Assembly (NCBI GenBank): GCA_964537995.1
Contig: CAZICW010000016.1
Coordinates: 1 to 32,454 of the forward strand
Reading direction: 5' to 3'
DNA length: 32,454 nucleotides
Source of the DNA: JAFLUQ01 sp964537995
Lineage (GTDB): Bacteria; Bacillota; Clostridia; UMGS1883
Every line of letters starts with the position of its first letter. Position 1 is the first letter of the stretch. Below the pieces are notes generated by a model, which had not been told where the DNA came from, did no database searches, and saw only the letters and a program-made list of their open reading frames with translations. This document shows positions 21,968 through 30,392 of the stretch, one piece after another. The position numbers were made by a program, and so were the translations under genes.

Positions 21968-23911
21968 GCAGGCAATATCGTTCTGATTTTTCAGTTTTTC
22001 CAATTCTTCCGTAGCTTCTTCCCAAAGCGACATATTATTTTCCAGATTTTCCTCCTCGTTTTTGAGGAGTGCGCTCAATTCGACTATTTTTTCAAAATCG
22101 CTGCCGGAATTGTTTATTTCATCATTAAGTGCAGAAACCTTATTTTCACTTTCCGAAATTTCCGCTTCAAGCTTTTTTATTTTTGTTTCAAGCCGACGGA
22201 TTGAGCTTTGAAGTTCCTTTTGCCTGCGATAATCAATACCTGACGAGGTTTCTTTTTGAACGGCTTTTTGCTTGACTCCAGAATCTTTATTTGCTTTTTT
22301 GTATTCTATATATTCGTCATAGCTGAAATTATAGGTATTAATGCTTTCGTTCTCAAAGACAAGGAGCTTCGTGGAAAGCTTATTTATAAGGTAGCGGTCA
22401 TGGCTTATTATAAAAACCGTTCCGTCGTATTCCTCAATCGCCTTTTCCAAGGCTTCACGCGCCGCAATATCGAGATGGTTGGTCGGTTCGTCCAACAGCA
22501 AAAAATTTGCGCCTGTAAGCATAACGCTCAAAAGTGCAAGCCGAGCCTTTTCTCCTCCGCTCAAACAATCCACGGTCTTAAAAACTTCGTCTCCGCAAAA
22601 AAGAAAAGCAGCGAGATTATTGCGAATTTCGGTCTGAGTCATTCGCGGATATTCGTCCCATAGCGTATCAATTACGGTTTTTTCGCCGCTCATATCACTG
22701 CGGTTCTGGTCGTAAAAGGCTTCATCAATATTGGCTCCCGTCTTTACAAGACCGCTGTCCGGCGGGACAACTCCCTTTATAATATTATACAGCGTCGATT
22801 TTCCGCAGCCGTTCGCTCCCAGCAAAAACACGCGGTCACCGCGTTTTATTTCAAACGAGGCATTTTTGAACAGCGCTTTGCTTCCATAGCTTTTGCTTAG
22901 CTCGGTTACGGTTAATACGTCATTTCCGCTTCGCTTGGAAATCGGGAAACGAAAAATGATTCTGCTATCGTTTTCAAAAGGCTTTTCCATGTTTTTCTCA
23001 AGCCTGTCTATTGACTTTTGCTTATGCTCCGCCGTTTTTATGTTACGCTCGCGATTCCATCGCTTTTGCTGCTCGATTATTCCTTCAATACGCTTTATTT
23101 CGGCAACAGTGTTGTCATATTTTCGCTTTGCCGCTTCCTTTGCCGCTTCTTTTTTCCGGACGAAAACGGAGTAATTCCCCGAATATGCCGTAAGAGTTCC
23201 GTTTTCCAACTCAAAGGTTGTATTTGTTACCTTATCCAGAAAGTAACGGTCGTGGCTTATGACTATGAAGGAGCGGTTAAAGCTTTGCAAAAATTCCTCC
23301 AAAAAAGTGATTGCCGCTATATCAAGATGATTTGTCGGCTCGTCCAGCAGCAAAAGATTCGCATCGGAGAGCAAAGCTCTCGCCAGACCAAGCCTTGTCT
23401 TTTGTCCGCCGCTAAGCTTCGAAAGCGGATACTCGAGTTCCTCCTCGGAGAAGCCAAGACCCAACAGCATGGATCGCGTTTTTGCCCGAAACGTCATTCC
23501 GTCAGAACGAAGATATTCGTTATTGAGTTCGTCTTGGCGTTTAATCAACGCTTCAATGTCGCCGTCAAGGACAATTTTGTGCTGAATTTCCTCCAAATTT
23601 CGTTCTATTTCCAAAAGGCGGGAAAATACCGAAAGAGTATAGTCGTAGGCAGAAACGGCTGAATCGTCTTCTTCTCCGGCTTCGGGAACTGTCTGTTCCA
23701 TATAGCCCACTTTGAGCGCGGAATTTTTAACAAGAACGCCGTCGCAGTCCTCTTCGCCTGTCAATATTCTGAACAATGTGGTTTTTCCGGCTCCGTTTGA
23801 ACCGATAAATCCTATTTTGGAAGTTTCGTCTATATTGAAATTTAAATTTTCAAACAGAACCTTTTCACCGAAATGCTTTGATATTCCGTTTGCTGTCAAT
23901 AATGCTGCCAT
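21953..23911 (-). CDS. ABC-F family ATP-binding protein (ribosome-associated type)
   Basis: 652-aa ABC-F protein, a soluble protein with two ATPase domains and no membrane part; members act on the ribosomal E site. Domain 1: Walker A GSNGAGKT (37-44), LSGGQ (166-170), LLLLDEPTNHLD (186-197). Linker of about 240-330 with the basic helical P-site tip 'QQKRWNRERNIKTAEHKQKS'. Domain 2: GANGCGKS (365-372), LSGGE (450-454), LLLDEPTNHLD (471-481). The C-terminal coiled coil covers about 562-645. The architecture resembles Uup/YdiF/YkpA-like housekeeping members; I would not call it a resistance gene. ATG 23911 lies 5 nt after the GerMN gene, with only AAGGAAT as ribosome binding site. Confidence 0.92.
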   Translation of the reverse strand: MAALLTANGISKHFGEKVLFENLNFNIDETSKIGFIGSNGAGKTTLFRILTGEEDCDGVLVKNSALKVGYMEQTVPEAGEEDDSAVSAYDYTLSVFSRLLEIERNLEEIQHKIVLDGDIEALIKRQDELNNEYLRSDGMTFRAKTRSMLLGLGFSEEELEYPLSKLSGGQKTRLGLARALLSDANLLLLDEPTNHLDIAAITFLEEFLQSFNRSFIVISHDRYFLDKVTNTTFELENGTLTAYSGNYSVFVRKKEAAKEAAKRKYDNTVAEIKRIEGIIEQQKRWNRERNIKTAEHKQKSIDRLEKNMEKPFENDSRIIFRFPISKRSGNDVLTVTELSKSYGSKALFKNASFEIKRGDRVFLLGANGCGKSTLYNIIKGVVPPDSGLVKTGANIDEAFYDQNRSDMSGEKTVIDTLWDEYPRMTQTEIRNNLAAFLFCGDEVFKTVDCLSGGEKARLALLSVMLTGANFLLLDEPTNHLDIAAREALEKAIEEYDGTVFIISHDRYLINKLSTKLLVFENESINTYNFSYDEYIEYKKANKDSGVKQKAVQKETSSGIDYRRQKELQSSIRRLETKIKKLEAEISESENKVSALNDEINNSGSDFEKIVELSALLKNEEENLENNMSLWEEATEELEKLKNQNDIACKNTM

Positions 23912-23916
23912 ATTTT

Positions 23917-24846
23917 TTATTCCTTAATCAATGCTTCGTTCCTCTGAAACGGAACGTCAAGAACATAGTTGCCAAATTCCGCGCCCGTTTTTCCGTCAAT
24001 TAAAAGCTGAACGCTGGAAATCCCGTCAAGTTCCGTCAGCGAGTTTACTATGCTGTACAGCGCCATGGTTGTTGAGGTTGAACCCGCCGTTATCTTGTCG
24101 GCAAAATCGCCCGAAAGGTTTACAAAGCACACTCCGTCTTTGGTTTCGGTGCTTATAACCTTTGTTTCCGACGGAATGACCTGAACAAGCTCCTTATTTT
24201 CGGGTCCCTTTGCAAGCTCGGAAATTATCAGCTTCTCAACCGAAAGCGACGCCTGAACTTCAATTTCACGACTTTCCGCCACAAGGTATTCTCCGTTCTT
24301 GTCGGGGAAATATATCACGACGGTTTCTTTTTCGGTCACGGCGGCATCCTGCGGCCCTGCGGCAATATCGCTACGGCGCAGCAGACCTATTTCCGTTCCG
24401 GTCATAGTGGATACAAGAGCCTTTCCTTCGATCTTGATACGAACATTGCTGATTCCGTCAATGCCGCAAAGCGTGTTCACAATAGCGACGCGGGCAAGCA
24501 GTTCGTCGACGTCTCTGTTCAGATAGTAGTCGTCGGATATATTCACGGTTGCGGTTTTGCCTGTAATTGTTACATCAAGCAAAATTGTGCCGTTTGGAAG
24601 AACGTTTATTCCTCCATCGGTTTTCGGACTTTTTGTAAGCTCGTCAATCAGGAACTCAACCGTTTCCTCTTTAGTGGCTGTTTTGCCGTTTTCCATTTTT
24701 CGCTTTTCGCTCAAAAGCTTGTCACCGTCGGCGTTTTTATAATAAACGGTATAGCTTGCGCTGTCGCTGTCGCAGGCAGAGAAGGAAAAAATCGGCACTA
24801 TGAAAGCAAGCGCTGCTATCAGCAGGTATGATAATGCTCTTTTCAT
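23917..24846 (-). CDS. lipoprotein with two GerMN domains (GerM-like)
   Basis: 309-aa exported protein. A signal peptide ends at a lipobox-like F-S-A-Cys25 (Phe instead of Leu at -3). Two GerMN domains follow: about 29-150 ('FLIDELTKSPKTDGGINVLPNGT...VNISDDYY') and about 170-295 ('KLIISELAKGPENKELVQVIPSETK...VNLSGDFADKI'). GerM in Bacillus is needed for peptidoglycan work during engulfment and germination. ATG 24846 follows GAGGA by 7 nt and is 10 nt after the sensor kinase gene. The order regulator, kinase, GerMN lipoprotein resembles mtrA-mtrB-lpqB of Actinobacteria, so it may modulate the kinase. Confidence 0.88.
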   Translation of the reverse strand: MKRALSYLLIAALAFIVPIFSFSACDSDSASYTVYYKNADGDKLLSEKRKMENGKTATKEETVEFLIDELTKSPKTDGGINVLPNGTILLDVTITGKTATVNISDDYYLNRDVDELLARVAIVNTLCGIDGISNVRIKIEGKALVSTMTGTEIGLLRRSDIAAGPQDAAVTEKETVVIYFPDKNGEYLVAESREIEVQASLSVEKLIISELAKGPENKELVQVIPSETKVISTETKDGVCFVNLSGDFADKITAGSTSTTMALYSIVNSLTELDGISSVQLLIDGKTGAEFGNYVLDVPFQRNEALIKE

Positions 24847-24856
24847 CGGCAATTCC

Positions 24857-26200
24857 TCACTTAAACGTAATAGGGATTATAATTATGAACTTACTTCCCT
24901 TACCTTCCTCGCTTTCGACTTGAATATTTCCGCCATGAAGCTCTACGGCGGTGAGCGCAATCGAAAGTCCGAGCCCTGTTCCGCCCGTTTCACGGGCGCG
25001 CGCCTTATCAACACGATAAAAGCGGTCAAAAATTTTATACATTTCATCGGGAGCTATACCGATGCCCGTATCTTCAACGGTTATTATGGCATTTCCGTTT
25101 TCCTTTGAAACGTCCATTGTAACCTTTCCGCCCTGCGGAGTGTATTTTATGCTGTTGTCAAGGATATTATATATAGCTTCCCAAAGGCGATCCTTTTCGA
25201 TCTTTGAGTATATTGCTCCCGAACTGAAGAAATCAAGGGTGATGTTTTTCTGTTCCGCAAGTGGACGCAGCGCCTTTACGACATTGGAGCAGATTTCGCT
25301 GAGATTGAGAACATTGAAATCCAGCCGCGCAACATTTGAGCTGCTGTCCATTTTTGTCAGTGTCAGGAGCTTATTTACAATGCGCGTCAGGCGATCAACC
25401 TGAATGTTCATATCTCTGAGAAATTCTTCAACGGTTTCGCGTGAGGCGTCGGGAGCATTGAGCAGAGAATCGGCAATAAGCTTGATTGAGCTGAGAGGAG
25501 TTTTAAGCTCATGTGAAGCATTGGAAACAAATTCCTGCCTCTTTTCCTCTTGAGCCTTAATTTTGCCTGTCATTTTATTGAAGCTGCTCACAAGAGTGCC
25601 GATTTCTCCCTTGCCGTGAAGCTCCAGCTTCCCCTCGGGATTGTTTTCGGACATATCTTCAAGCTGCTTTGTCAGGTGGCGTATAGGCTCGGTTATTATG
25701 CCCGCGGTTATAAAGCTCACAATTGTTATGATGGCACAGACCACAATCGAAAGCATAATAAGAATCGTTTTAATTTGATCCACATATTCGTCAATTTCGG
25801 TTCCCGAGGCTTGGTAGTATATTACTCCCGCAACGTTTTTATCTTTCATTACGGGTACGGCGGTATTTATAATAAGTTCGCCGGTTGCATCCTCGCCCTC
25901 CTCAGCGGTATTATTGCCGCGCAGAGCGTCAAGCACAATCGGCGTTATCATCAGCTTGCCCTGCATAATTCCGTTGTTGGAATCGAAGGTTACGGCGGCA
26001 TCGCAATCCAGCATAAGCACACGGCCGCCGCTGCCGAGCTGCTGTTGCTGAAGCAGAAAATTTATGCTGTCTTCGCTTAAATCCTGATACTGTGCGATGT
26101 ATCCGGCGATTACGTTCGCCTGCCCAAGCACTTGAACCTCTTTTTGTTTGAGGGTATAGCTGCGCATTGAGCTGACAATATAAATGCTTATAAATACCAA
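24857..26200 (-). CDS. sensor histidine kinase (WalK/PhoR-like)
   Basis: Membrane histidine kinase. From the first usual start codon (TTG 26200) it is 447 aa: rest of TM1, an extracytoplasmic domain (about 12-142), TM2 (144-168), HAMP (168-220), HisKA with H-box His230 (SNASHELKTPLSS), N-box 'NILDNSIKYTP', G1 'DTGIGIAPDEMYKIFDRFYR' and G2 'GGTGLGLSIA'. The start is uncertain. The same frame continues upstream to a stop at 26290 and encodes a basic segment plus the front half of TM1 (IRWRIVATYFLLFAVTLVF), but without ATG, GTG or TTG. ATT 26284, just behind a GGGGGGTAGG, would give about 475 aa. It is probably coupled to the regulator gene, with which that longer form would overlap. Confidence 0.93.
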   Translation of the reverse strand: MVFISIYIVSSMRSYTLKQKEVQVLGQANVIAGYIAQYQDLSEDSINFLLQQQQLGSGGRVLMLDCDAAVTFDSNNGIMQGKLMITPIVLDALRGNNTAEEGEDATGELIINTAVPVMKDKNVAGVIYYQASGTEIDEYVDQIKTILIMLSIVVCAIITIVSFITAGIITEPIRHLTKQLEDMSENNPEGKLELHGKGEIGTLVSSFNKMTGKIKAQEEKRQEFVSNASHELKTPLSSIKLIADSLLNAPDASRETVEEFLRDMNIQVDRLTRIVNKLLTLTKMDSSSNVARLDFNVLNLSEICSNVVKALRPLAEQKNITLDFFSSGAIYSKIEKDRLWEAIYNILDNSIKYTPQGGKVTMDVSKENGNAIITVEDTGIGIAPDEMYKIFDRFYRVDKARARETGGTGLGLSIALTAVELHGGNIQVESEEGKGSKFIIIIPITFK

Positions 26201-26264
26201 TGTAACGGCAAAAAGCAGGAAATATGTCGCAACGATGCGCCACCGTATGCTGTGAAAGGCTTCT

Positions 26265-26945
26265 CTAATTTTCTTTAAAATAATAACCTACCCCCCATTT
26301 GGTGAGTATATATTTGGGCGAGGCGGCATTCGGCTCGATTTTTTCACGCAGACGGCGAACGTGTACATCAACGGTGCGTATGTCGCCGGGATAATCGTAG
26401 CCCCATATTATATCAAGGAGATTTTCTCTTGAATAAACCTTTCCCGGATTTGAAACCAACAGCTCACAAAGATCAAATTCCTTGCTTGTAAGCTCTATGC
26501 TGCGCTCACCGACACGAATACGGCGGAGATTGTAATCCAGCTCCACATCTCCGGCGGAAACGGTGCTGCGCGCGGGGTCGGACGAAGCGGAGCTTCGGCG
26601 CAGTATCGCCTTTATTCTTGCTTTGAGCTCAAGAATATTAAAGGGCTTCGTAAGGTAGTCGTCAGCCCCGTATTCAAGCCCCAGGATTTTATCCATATCT
26701 TCCGCCTTTGCCGTCAGCATGATTATCGGCACATTTGAAAATTCCCTGACCTTCTGGCAAACGGTTATTCCGTCGATTTTCGGAAGCATAAGATCAAGGA
26801 TTATAAGAGAAATGCTCTTATCCCTCGCGAGCTTCAGCGCTTCCTCGCCGTCGTAGGCGGTTTCAATTTCGTAGCCGTCTTGCTCAAGATTGAACTTTAT
26901 TCCCTTTACAAGCAGCTTTTCGTCGTCAACAATCAATATTTTCAC
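26265..26945 (-). CDS. OmpR/WalR-family response regulator
   Basis: 226-aa response regulator. The receiver domain (1-115) has acidic residues D7/D8, phospho-acceptor Asp51 (LIILDLMLPKIDG), Thr78 and Lys100 (DDYLTKPF). The OmpR-type winged-helix DNA-binding domain (about 128-224) ends in 'RTVDVHVRRLREKI...ILTKWGVGYYF'. Start GTG 26945 sits about 8 nt after AAGGAGG. It is the first gene of an operon with kinase, GerMN lipoprotein and ABC-F ATPase. The sequence is WalR/PhoP-like, but the yycHI/walHI partners are absent, so I do not give it the walR name. Confidence 0.94.
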   Translation of the reverse strand: MKILIVDDEKLLVKGIKFNLEQDGYEIETAYDGEEALKLARDKSISLIILDLMLPKIDGITVCQKVREFSNVPIIMLTAKAEDMDKILGLEYGADDYLTKPFNILELKARIKAILRRSSASSDPARSTVSAGDVELDYNLRRIRVGERSIELTSKEFDLCELLVSNPGKVYSRENLLDIIWGYDYPGDIRTVDVHVRRLREKIEPNAASPKYILTKWGVGYYFKEN

Positions 26946-26980
26946 GGAATTTTCCTCCTTAACAAACTATCACATTTTAC

Positions 26981-27009
26981 ATTATATCACCAATCAAAAA
27001 AATTTTCAA
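26981..27009 (-). promoter_or_regulatory. sigma-A promoter of the two-component operon
   Basis: On the minus strand TTGAAA (27009-27004) and TATAAT (26986-26981) have a 17-nt spacer and an extended -10 TGA. The leader is about 30 nt. Confidence 0.75.
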
Positions 27010-27039
27010 CAACTTTTTTCCTTTATTGCAGAAAAGTTC

Positions 27040-27068
27040 TTGAATTAAAAAGGAATATATGTTAAAAT
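27040..27068 (+). promoter_or_regulatory. sigma-A promoter of the fhs operon
   Basis: TTGAAT (27040-27045) and TAAAAT (27063-27068) have a 17-nt spacer and an extended -10 TGT. It is divergent from the two-component promoter, with the two -35 boxes about 30 bp apart. Confidence 0.7.
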
Positions 27069-27099
27069 AAAGTAAAGTTTGATAAAAGGAAGTTGAGCA

Positions 27100-28770
27100 A
27101 TGCTGACAGATATTGAAATTGCAATGAAGGCAAAGCCGGAGCCTGTAGCAAAAGTCGCCGAAAAAATCGGAATTACGGAGGATGAGCTTGAATTTTACGG
27201 AAAGTATAAAGCAAAGCTCAGCGAAAATCTGATTGAACGTGTCAAGGACAGACCCGACGGAAAGCTTATCCTTACGACCGCGATAAATCCTACTCCCGCG
27301 GGAGAAGGAAAAACAACAACAACCGTAGGGCTGGGACAGGCGCTCTGCCGCCTTGGAAAAAACGCCGTGATAGCTTTGCGCGAGCCGTCGCTCGGGCCCG
27401 TTATGGGAATCAAAGGCGGTGCCGCCGGAGGCGGTTATGCCCAAGTGCTGCCGATGGAGGATATAAATCTTCACTTTACCGGCGATATGCACGCAATAAC
27501 TTCGGCGCACAATCTTTTATCCGCAATGATAGACAATCATATTCACCACGGAAACGAGCTTGACATAGATGTACGGCGTATAACTCACAAGCGCGTTTTG
27601 GACATGAACGACCGTGCGCTGCGCGAAATTGTCGTCGGCCTTGGCGGGAAGGTAAACGGTTTCCCGCGAGAGGACGGCTTTATGATAACCGTTGCGTCGG
27701 AAATTATGGCTATTCTCTGCCTTGCCTCGGACAGGAACGATCTTAAAAAGCGCCTCGGGAAAATAATCGTCGCCTATAACAGAAGCGGAAATCCCGTTAC
27801 TGCTGCGGATTTAAAGGCAGAGGGAGCAATGACGCTGCTTCTGAAGGACGCGATAAAGCCAAACCTTATACAGACACTGGAAAATACGCCCTGCATTATG
27901 CACGGCGGCCCCTTCGCAAATATTGCCCACGGCTGCAACAGCGTAATTGCGACCCGCCTTGCGCTGAAGCTCGGAGATTATGTTGTGACGGAAGCGGGCT
28001 TCGGCGCCGATTTGGGCGCGGAAAAATTCCTTGATATAAAATGCCGTGAAGCGGGACTTAAGCCGGACGCGGCGGTGCTTGTGGCAACCTGTCGCGCGCT
28101 TAAATACAACGGCGGTGTTTCCAAGGATAAGCTATCCGAGGAAAACACACAGGCTCTTGAAAGGGGCTTGCCCAATCTCGAAAAGCACATTGAAAATATG
28201 ACAAAGTTCGGACTTCCCTGCGTGGTTGCGATTAACCGTTTCCCTGCCGACACGGAAAGGGAGCTTAAAATAATTGAAGACTGCTGCCGCAGAAACGGAG
28301 CGGAATTTGCCGTATCCGATGTATTTTCAAGAGGCGGCGAGGGCGGAATCGAATTGGCGCAAAAGGTTCTTGCCACGCTTGAAACAAAGGAAAGCCGCTA
28401 CGCGCCGATTTATTCTCTCGAAAGCAGCTACTATGAGAAGGTCGAAACCATAGCGAAGGAAATATACGGAGCGGACGGCGTTGACTTCACTCCTGCCGCG
28501 AAAAAGGCTATTGATGAGTTCAGCGCGCAGGGCTTTGACGGGCTTCCCGTCTGCATGGCGAAAACGCAGTATTCTCTTTCCGACAATCCGTCGTTGCTTT
28601 GCCGGCCCAAGGATTTCCGAATAACTGTGCGCGAAGCAAGAATAAGCGCGGGCGCAGGCTTTGTTGTTATGCTGACAGGTGACATTATGGTTATGCCGGG
28701 GCTTCCGAAGCATCCCGCGGCGGAAAAAATCGACATTGACGAAAACGGAGCCATAACAGGCTTATTCTGA
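27100..28770 (+). CDS. fhs: formate-tetrahydrofolate ligase
   Basis: 556-aa cytoplasmic enzyme that makes 10-formyltetrahydrofolate from formate, ATP and tetrahydrofolate. It feeds one-carbon units to purine synthesis and, in acetogens, the Wood-Ljungdahl pathway. The ATP site TPAGEGKT is at 65-72, followed by 'REPSLGPVMGIKGGAAGGGYAQV' and 'HFTGDMHAI'. The C-terminal 'PGLPKHPAAEKIDIDENG' is also diagnostic. Length is normal. ATG 27100 follows AAAGGAAG by 8 nt. It leads an operon of unrelated housekeeping genes; tsaE begins within about 20 nt of its stop. No folD, acsA or other Wood-Ljungdahl gene is adjacent. Confidence 0.97.
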   Translation: MLTDIEIAMKAKPEPVAKVAEKIGITEDELEFYGKYKAKLSENLIERVKDRPDGKLILTTAINPTPAGEGKTTTTVGLGQALCRLGKNAVIALREPSLGPVMGIKGGAAGGGYAQVLPMEDINLHFTGDMHAITSAHNLLSAMIDNHIHHGNELDIDVRRITHKRVLDMNDRALREIVVGLGGKVNGFPREDGFMITVASEIMAILCLASDRNDLKKRLGKIIVAYNRSGNPVTAADLKAEGAMTLLLKDAIKPNLIQTLENTPCIMHGGPFANIAHGCNSVIATRLALKLGDYVVTEAGFGADLGAEKFLDIKCREAGLKPDAAVLVATCRALKYNGGVSKDKLSEENTQALERGLPNLEKHIENMTKFGLPCVVAINRFPADTERELKIIEDCCRRNGAEFAVSDVFSRGGEGGIELAQKVLATLETKESRYAPIYSLESSYYEKVETIAKEIYGADGVDFTPAAKKAIDEFSAQGFDGLPVCMAKTQYSLSDNPSLLCRPKDFRITVREARISAGAGFVVMLTGDIMVMPGLPKHPAAEKIDIDENGAITGLF

Positions 28771-28790
28771 GTATGGAGTATATACAGTTC

Positions 28791-29219
28791 ATGTTAAAGT
28801 ATATTTCACAAAGCGCTTCCGAAACCGAAGAAATTGCGAGAAGCTTGGCGGGAAGGCTTGCTCCGCCGAGGGTTATCTGCCTAATCGGAGAGCTTGGCGC
28901 GGGGAAAACCGCCTTTACGCGCGGCTTTGCTTCGGCATTCGGCATAGAAAAGGGGGTCTCCTCCCCTACCTTCACGCTTATGCACCGTTACGACGGAAGC
29001 GTAACCGTTAATCATTATGACCTCTATCGTTTGAACAGCCCCGATGAGTTGTTCGATATAGGCTTTGAAGATGAAATTGAAAACGGCTTTTCCCTTATAG
29101 AGTGGGCGGACGATTTCATGGAATTTATGCCTGACGACAAAATCATTGTCACAATTTCAAGAACCGATAAATCCGAAAATGAAAGACTTATCGAGATTAC
29201 GGGAGGCGAATTTCAATGA
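28791..29219 (+). CDS. tsaE: tRNA threonylcarbamoyladenosine biosynthesis ATPase TsaE
   Basis: 142-aa P-loop ATPase that drives the TsaB-TsaD complex in making t6A37 of tRNAs reading ANN codons. Walker A GELGAGKT is at 33-40, 'SSPTFTLMHRY' follows, and 'HYDLYRL' and 'LIEWAD' are the family motifs. I chose ATG 28791 because 'MLKYISQSASET' is the family-like N-terminus and GGAG (28775-28778) lies 12 nt upstream. An in-frame ATG at 28773, 2 nt after fhs, adds six residues but has no ribosome binding site. The stop overlaps tsaB (ATGA). Confidence 0.93.
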   Translation: MLKYISQSASETEEIARSLAGRLAPPRVICLIGELGAGKTAFTRGFASAFGIEKGVSSPTFTLMHRYDGSVTVNHYDLYRLNSPDELFDIGFEDEIENGFSLIEWADDFMEFMPDDKIIVTISRTDKSENERLIEITGGEFQ

Positions 29220-29911
29220 AAATTTTGGGGATTGACACCTCCGCGCTTACGGCGTCCGCGGCAGTGATGAGCGAAAATGAAATCGTAGGCGAGGTCAGCT
29301 TTACAAACGGTTTGACTCATTCGCAGACAATCATGCCGATGATTGATTATTGTCTTAAGGGAGCATCGCTCTCCGTCAGTGACATTGATATTTTTGCCGT
29401 AAGCAACGGCCCCGGCTCGTTTACGGGGCTGAGAATAGGCATAGGAACGGTGAAAGGACTTGCCTACGCCTGCGGGAAGATGTGCGTCGGCGTTTCTTCG
29501 CTGACGGCTCTTGCGTATAATATTGCGCCTACCGACGCGCTTGTCGTTCCCATAATGGACGCAAGGCGGAATCAGGTTTACTGCGCGGCATACAAATACA
29601 GCAGCGATATTCTTTCAGAGCTTTTTCCTCCTTCCGCAAAGGACATTTCCTCTCTTTGCTCCGAAATTAAAGAAAAAGCTATTTTTGTCGGCGACGGCGT
29701 TAAGGTATACAGGGAGCGTATTTCGGAAATTATGGGAAATAAAGCGTTGTTTGCTCCGCCTAAACATTGTTTGCAAAGCGCGGCGTCGGTATGCTTTGCC
29801 GCGCTGAATGAAAATACTGTCTCTCCCGAGAAGCTTGAAGCGGTTTATTTGCGAAAGCCGCAAGCGGAACGTGAGCGCGAGGAAAGACGCAGTTTAATAA
29901 AGAAAGGATAA
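29216..29911 (+). CDS. tsaB: tRNA threonylcarbamoyladenosine biosynthesis protein TsaB
   Basis: 231-aa scaffold of the t6A-making complex; it has an ASKHA (Hsp70-like) fold and binds TsaD. The N-terminus 'MKILGIDTSALTASAAV' and GPGSFTGLR (65-73), the family signature, are intact. The C-terminal third is shorter and more divergent, as usual, and ends in a basic tail with 'VYLRKPQAERERE'. It is coupled to tsaE by a 4-nt overlap. In many Firmicutes rimI and tsaD follow; here rpiB follows after 6 nt, so tsaD must be elsewhere. Confidence 0.94.
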   Translation: MKILGIDTSALTASAAVMSENEIVGEVSFTNGLTHSQTIMPMIDYCLKGASLSVSDIDIFAVSNGPGSFTGLRIGIGTVKGLAYACGKMCVGVSSLTALAYNIAPTDALVVPIMDARRNQVYCAAYKYSSDILSELFPPSAKDISSLCSEIKEKAIFVGDGVKVYRERISEIMGNKALFAPPKHCLQSAASVCFAALNENTVSPEKLEAVYLRKPQAEREREERRSLIKKG

Positions 29912-29917
29912 TACAGC

Positions 29918-30361
29918 ATGAAAATTTCAATTGCGGCAGACCACGGCGGCTACGCCCTAAAGCAAGAGCTTATCGCCTATCTTCGGGAAAAGGGGCATAC
30001 TGTCATTGACTGCGGAACCGACAGCGAGGAAAGCGTGGACTACATAGATTACGCGGAAAAGGGCTGCGCGGAATACCTTAAGGGCAACGCGGATTTCGTC
30101 GTGCTTTGCTGCGGTACGGGGGTCGGAATATCCATTGCGGCAAACAAAATAAAGGGAATCCGCTGCGGACTTTGTCCGTCGGTTGAGATTGCCCGTCTGG
30201 TCAAACAGCACAACAACGCCAACGCCATTTCTCTCGGCGGCAGAACAACCTCGCCCGAGCTTGCGAAGGAAATTCTCGACGCCTATATGTCTGCCGAGTT
30301 TATGGGCGGGCGTCATCAAAAAAGAGTGGATAAAATAACCGCTCTCGAAAACAAACAGTAA
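29918..30361 (+). CDS. rpiB: ribose-5-phosphate isomerase B
   Basis: 147-aa enzyme interconverting ribose 5-phosphate and ribulose 5-phosphate in the pentose phosphate pathway. RpiB/LacAB family features: 'AADHGG' with His9, 'CGTDSEESVDYIDYA' (30-46), the active-site Cys65 in LCCGTGVGISIAANK (the residue before it is also Cys), and 'KQHNNANAISLGGR' with His98. The Cys supports true RpiB and not an unrelated sugar isomerase. The ribosome binding site AAAGGAT lies in the last codons of tsaB. Confidence 0.95.
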   Translation: MKISIAADHGGYALKQELIAYLREKGHTVIDCGTDSEESVDYIDYAEKGCAEYLKGNADFVVLCCGTGVGISIAANKIKGIRCGLCPSVEIARLVKQHNNANAISLGGRTTSPELAKEILDAYMSAEFMGGRHQKRVDKITALENKQ

Positions 30362-30392
30362 TACAAACCGAAAGCTAAAAGGAGGAATTAAT

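Noticed and set aside
21953..23911. ABC-F gene as an antibiotic-resistance determinant
   Set aside because: The linker and long C-terminal coiled coil look like housekeeping Uup/YdiF-type members, and it sits in a core operon with no transfer signs.
26287..26296. Frameshift at the C6 run between regulator and kinase genes
   Set aside because: The regulator's C-terminus (WGVGYYF) is intact across the run, so there is no sign of an indel there; the kinase start problem needs another explanation.
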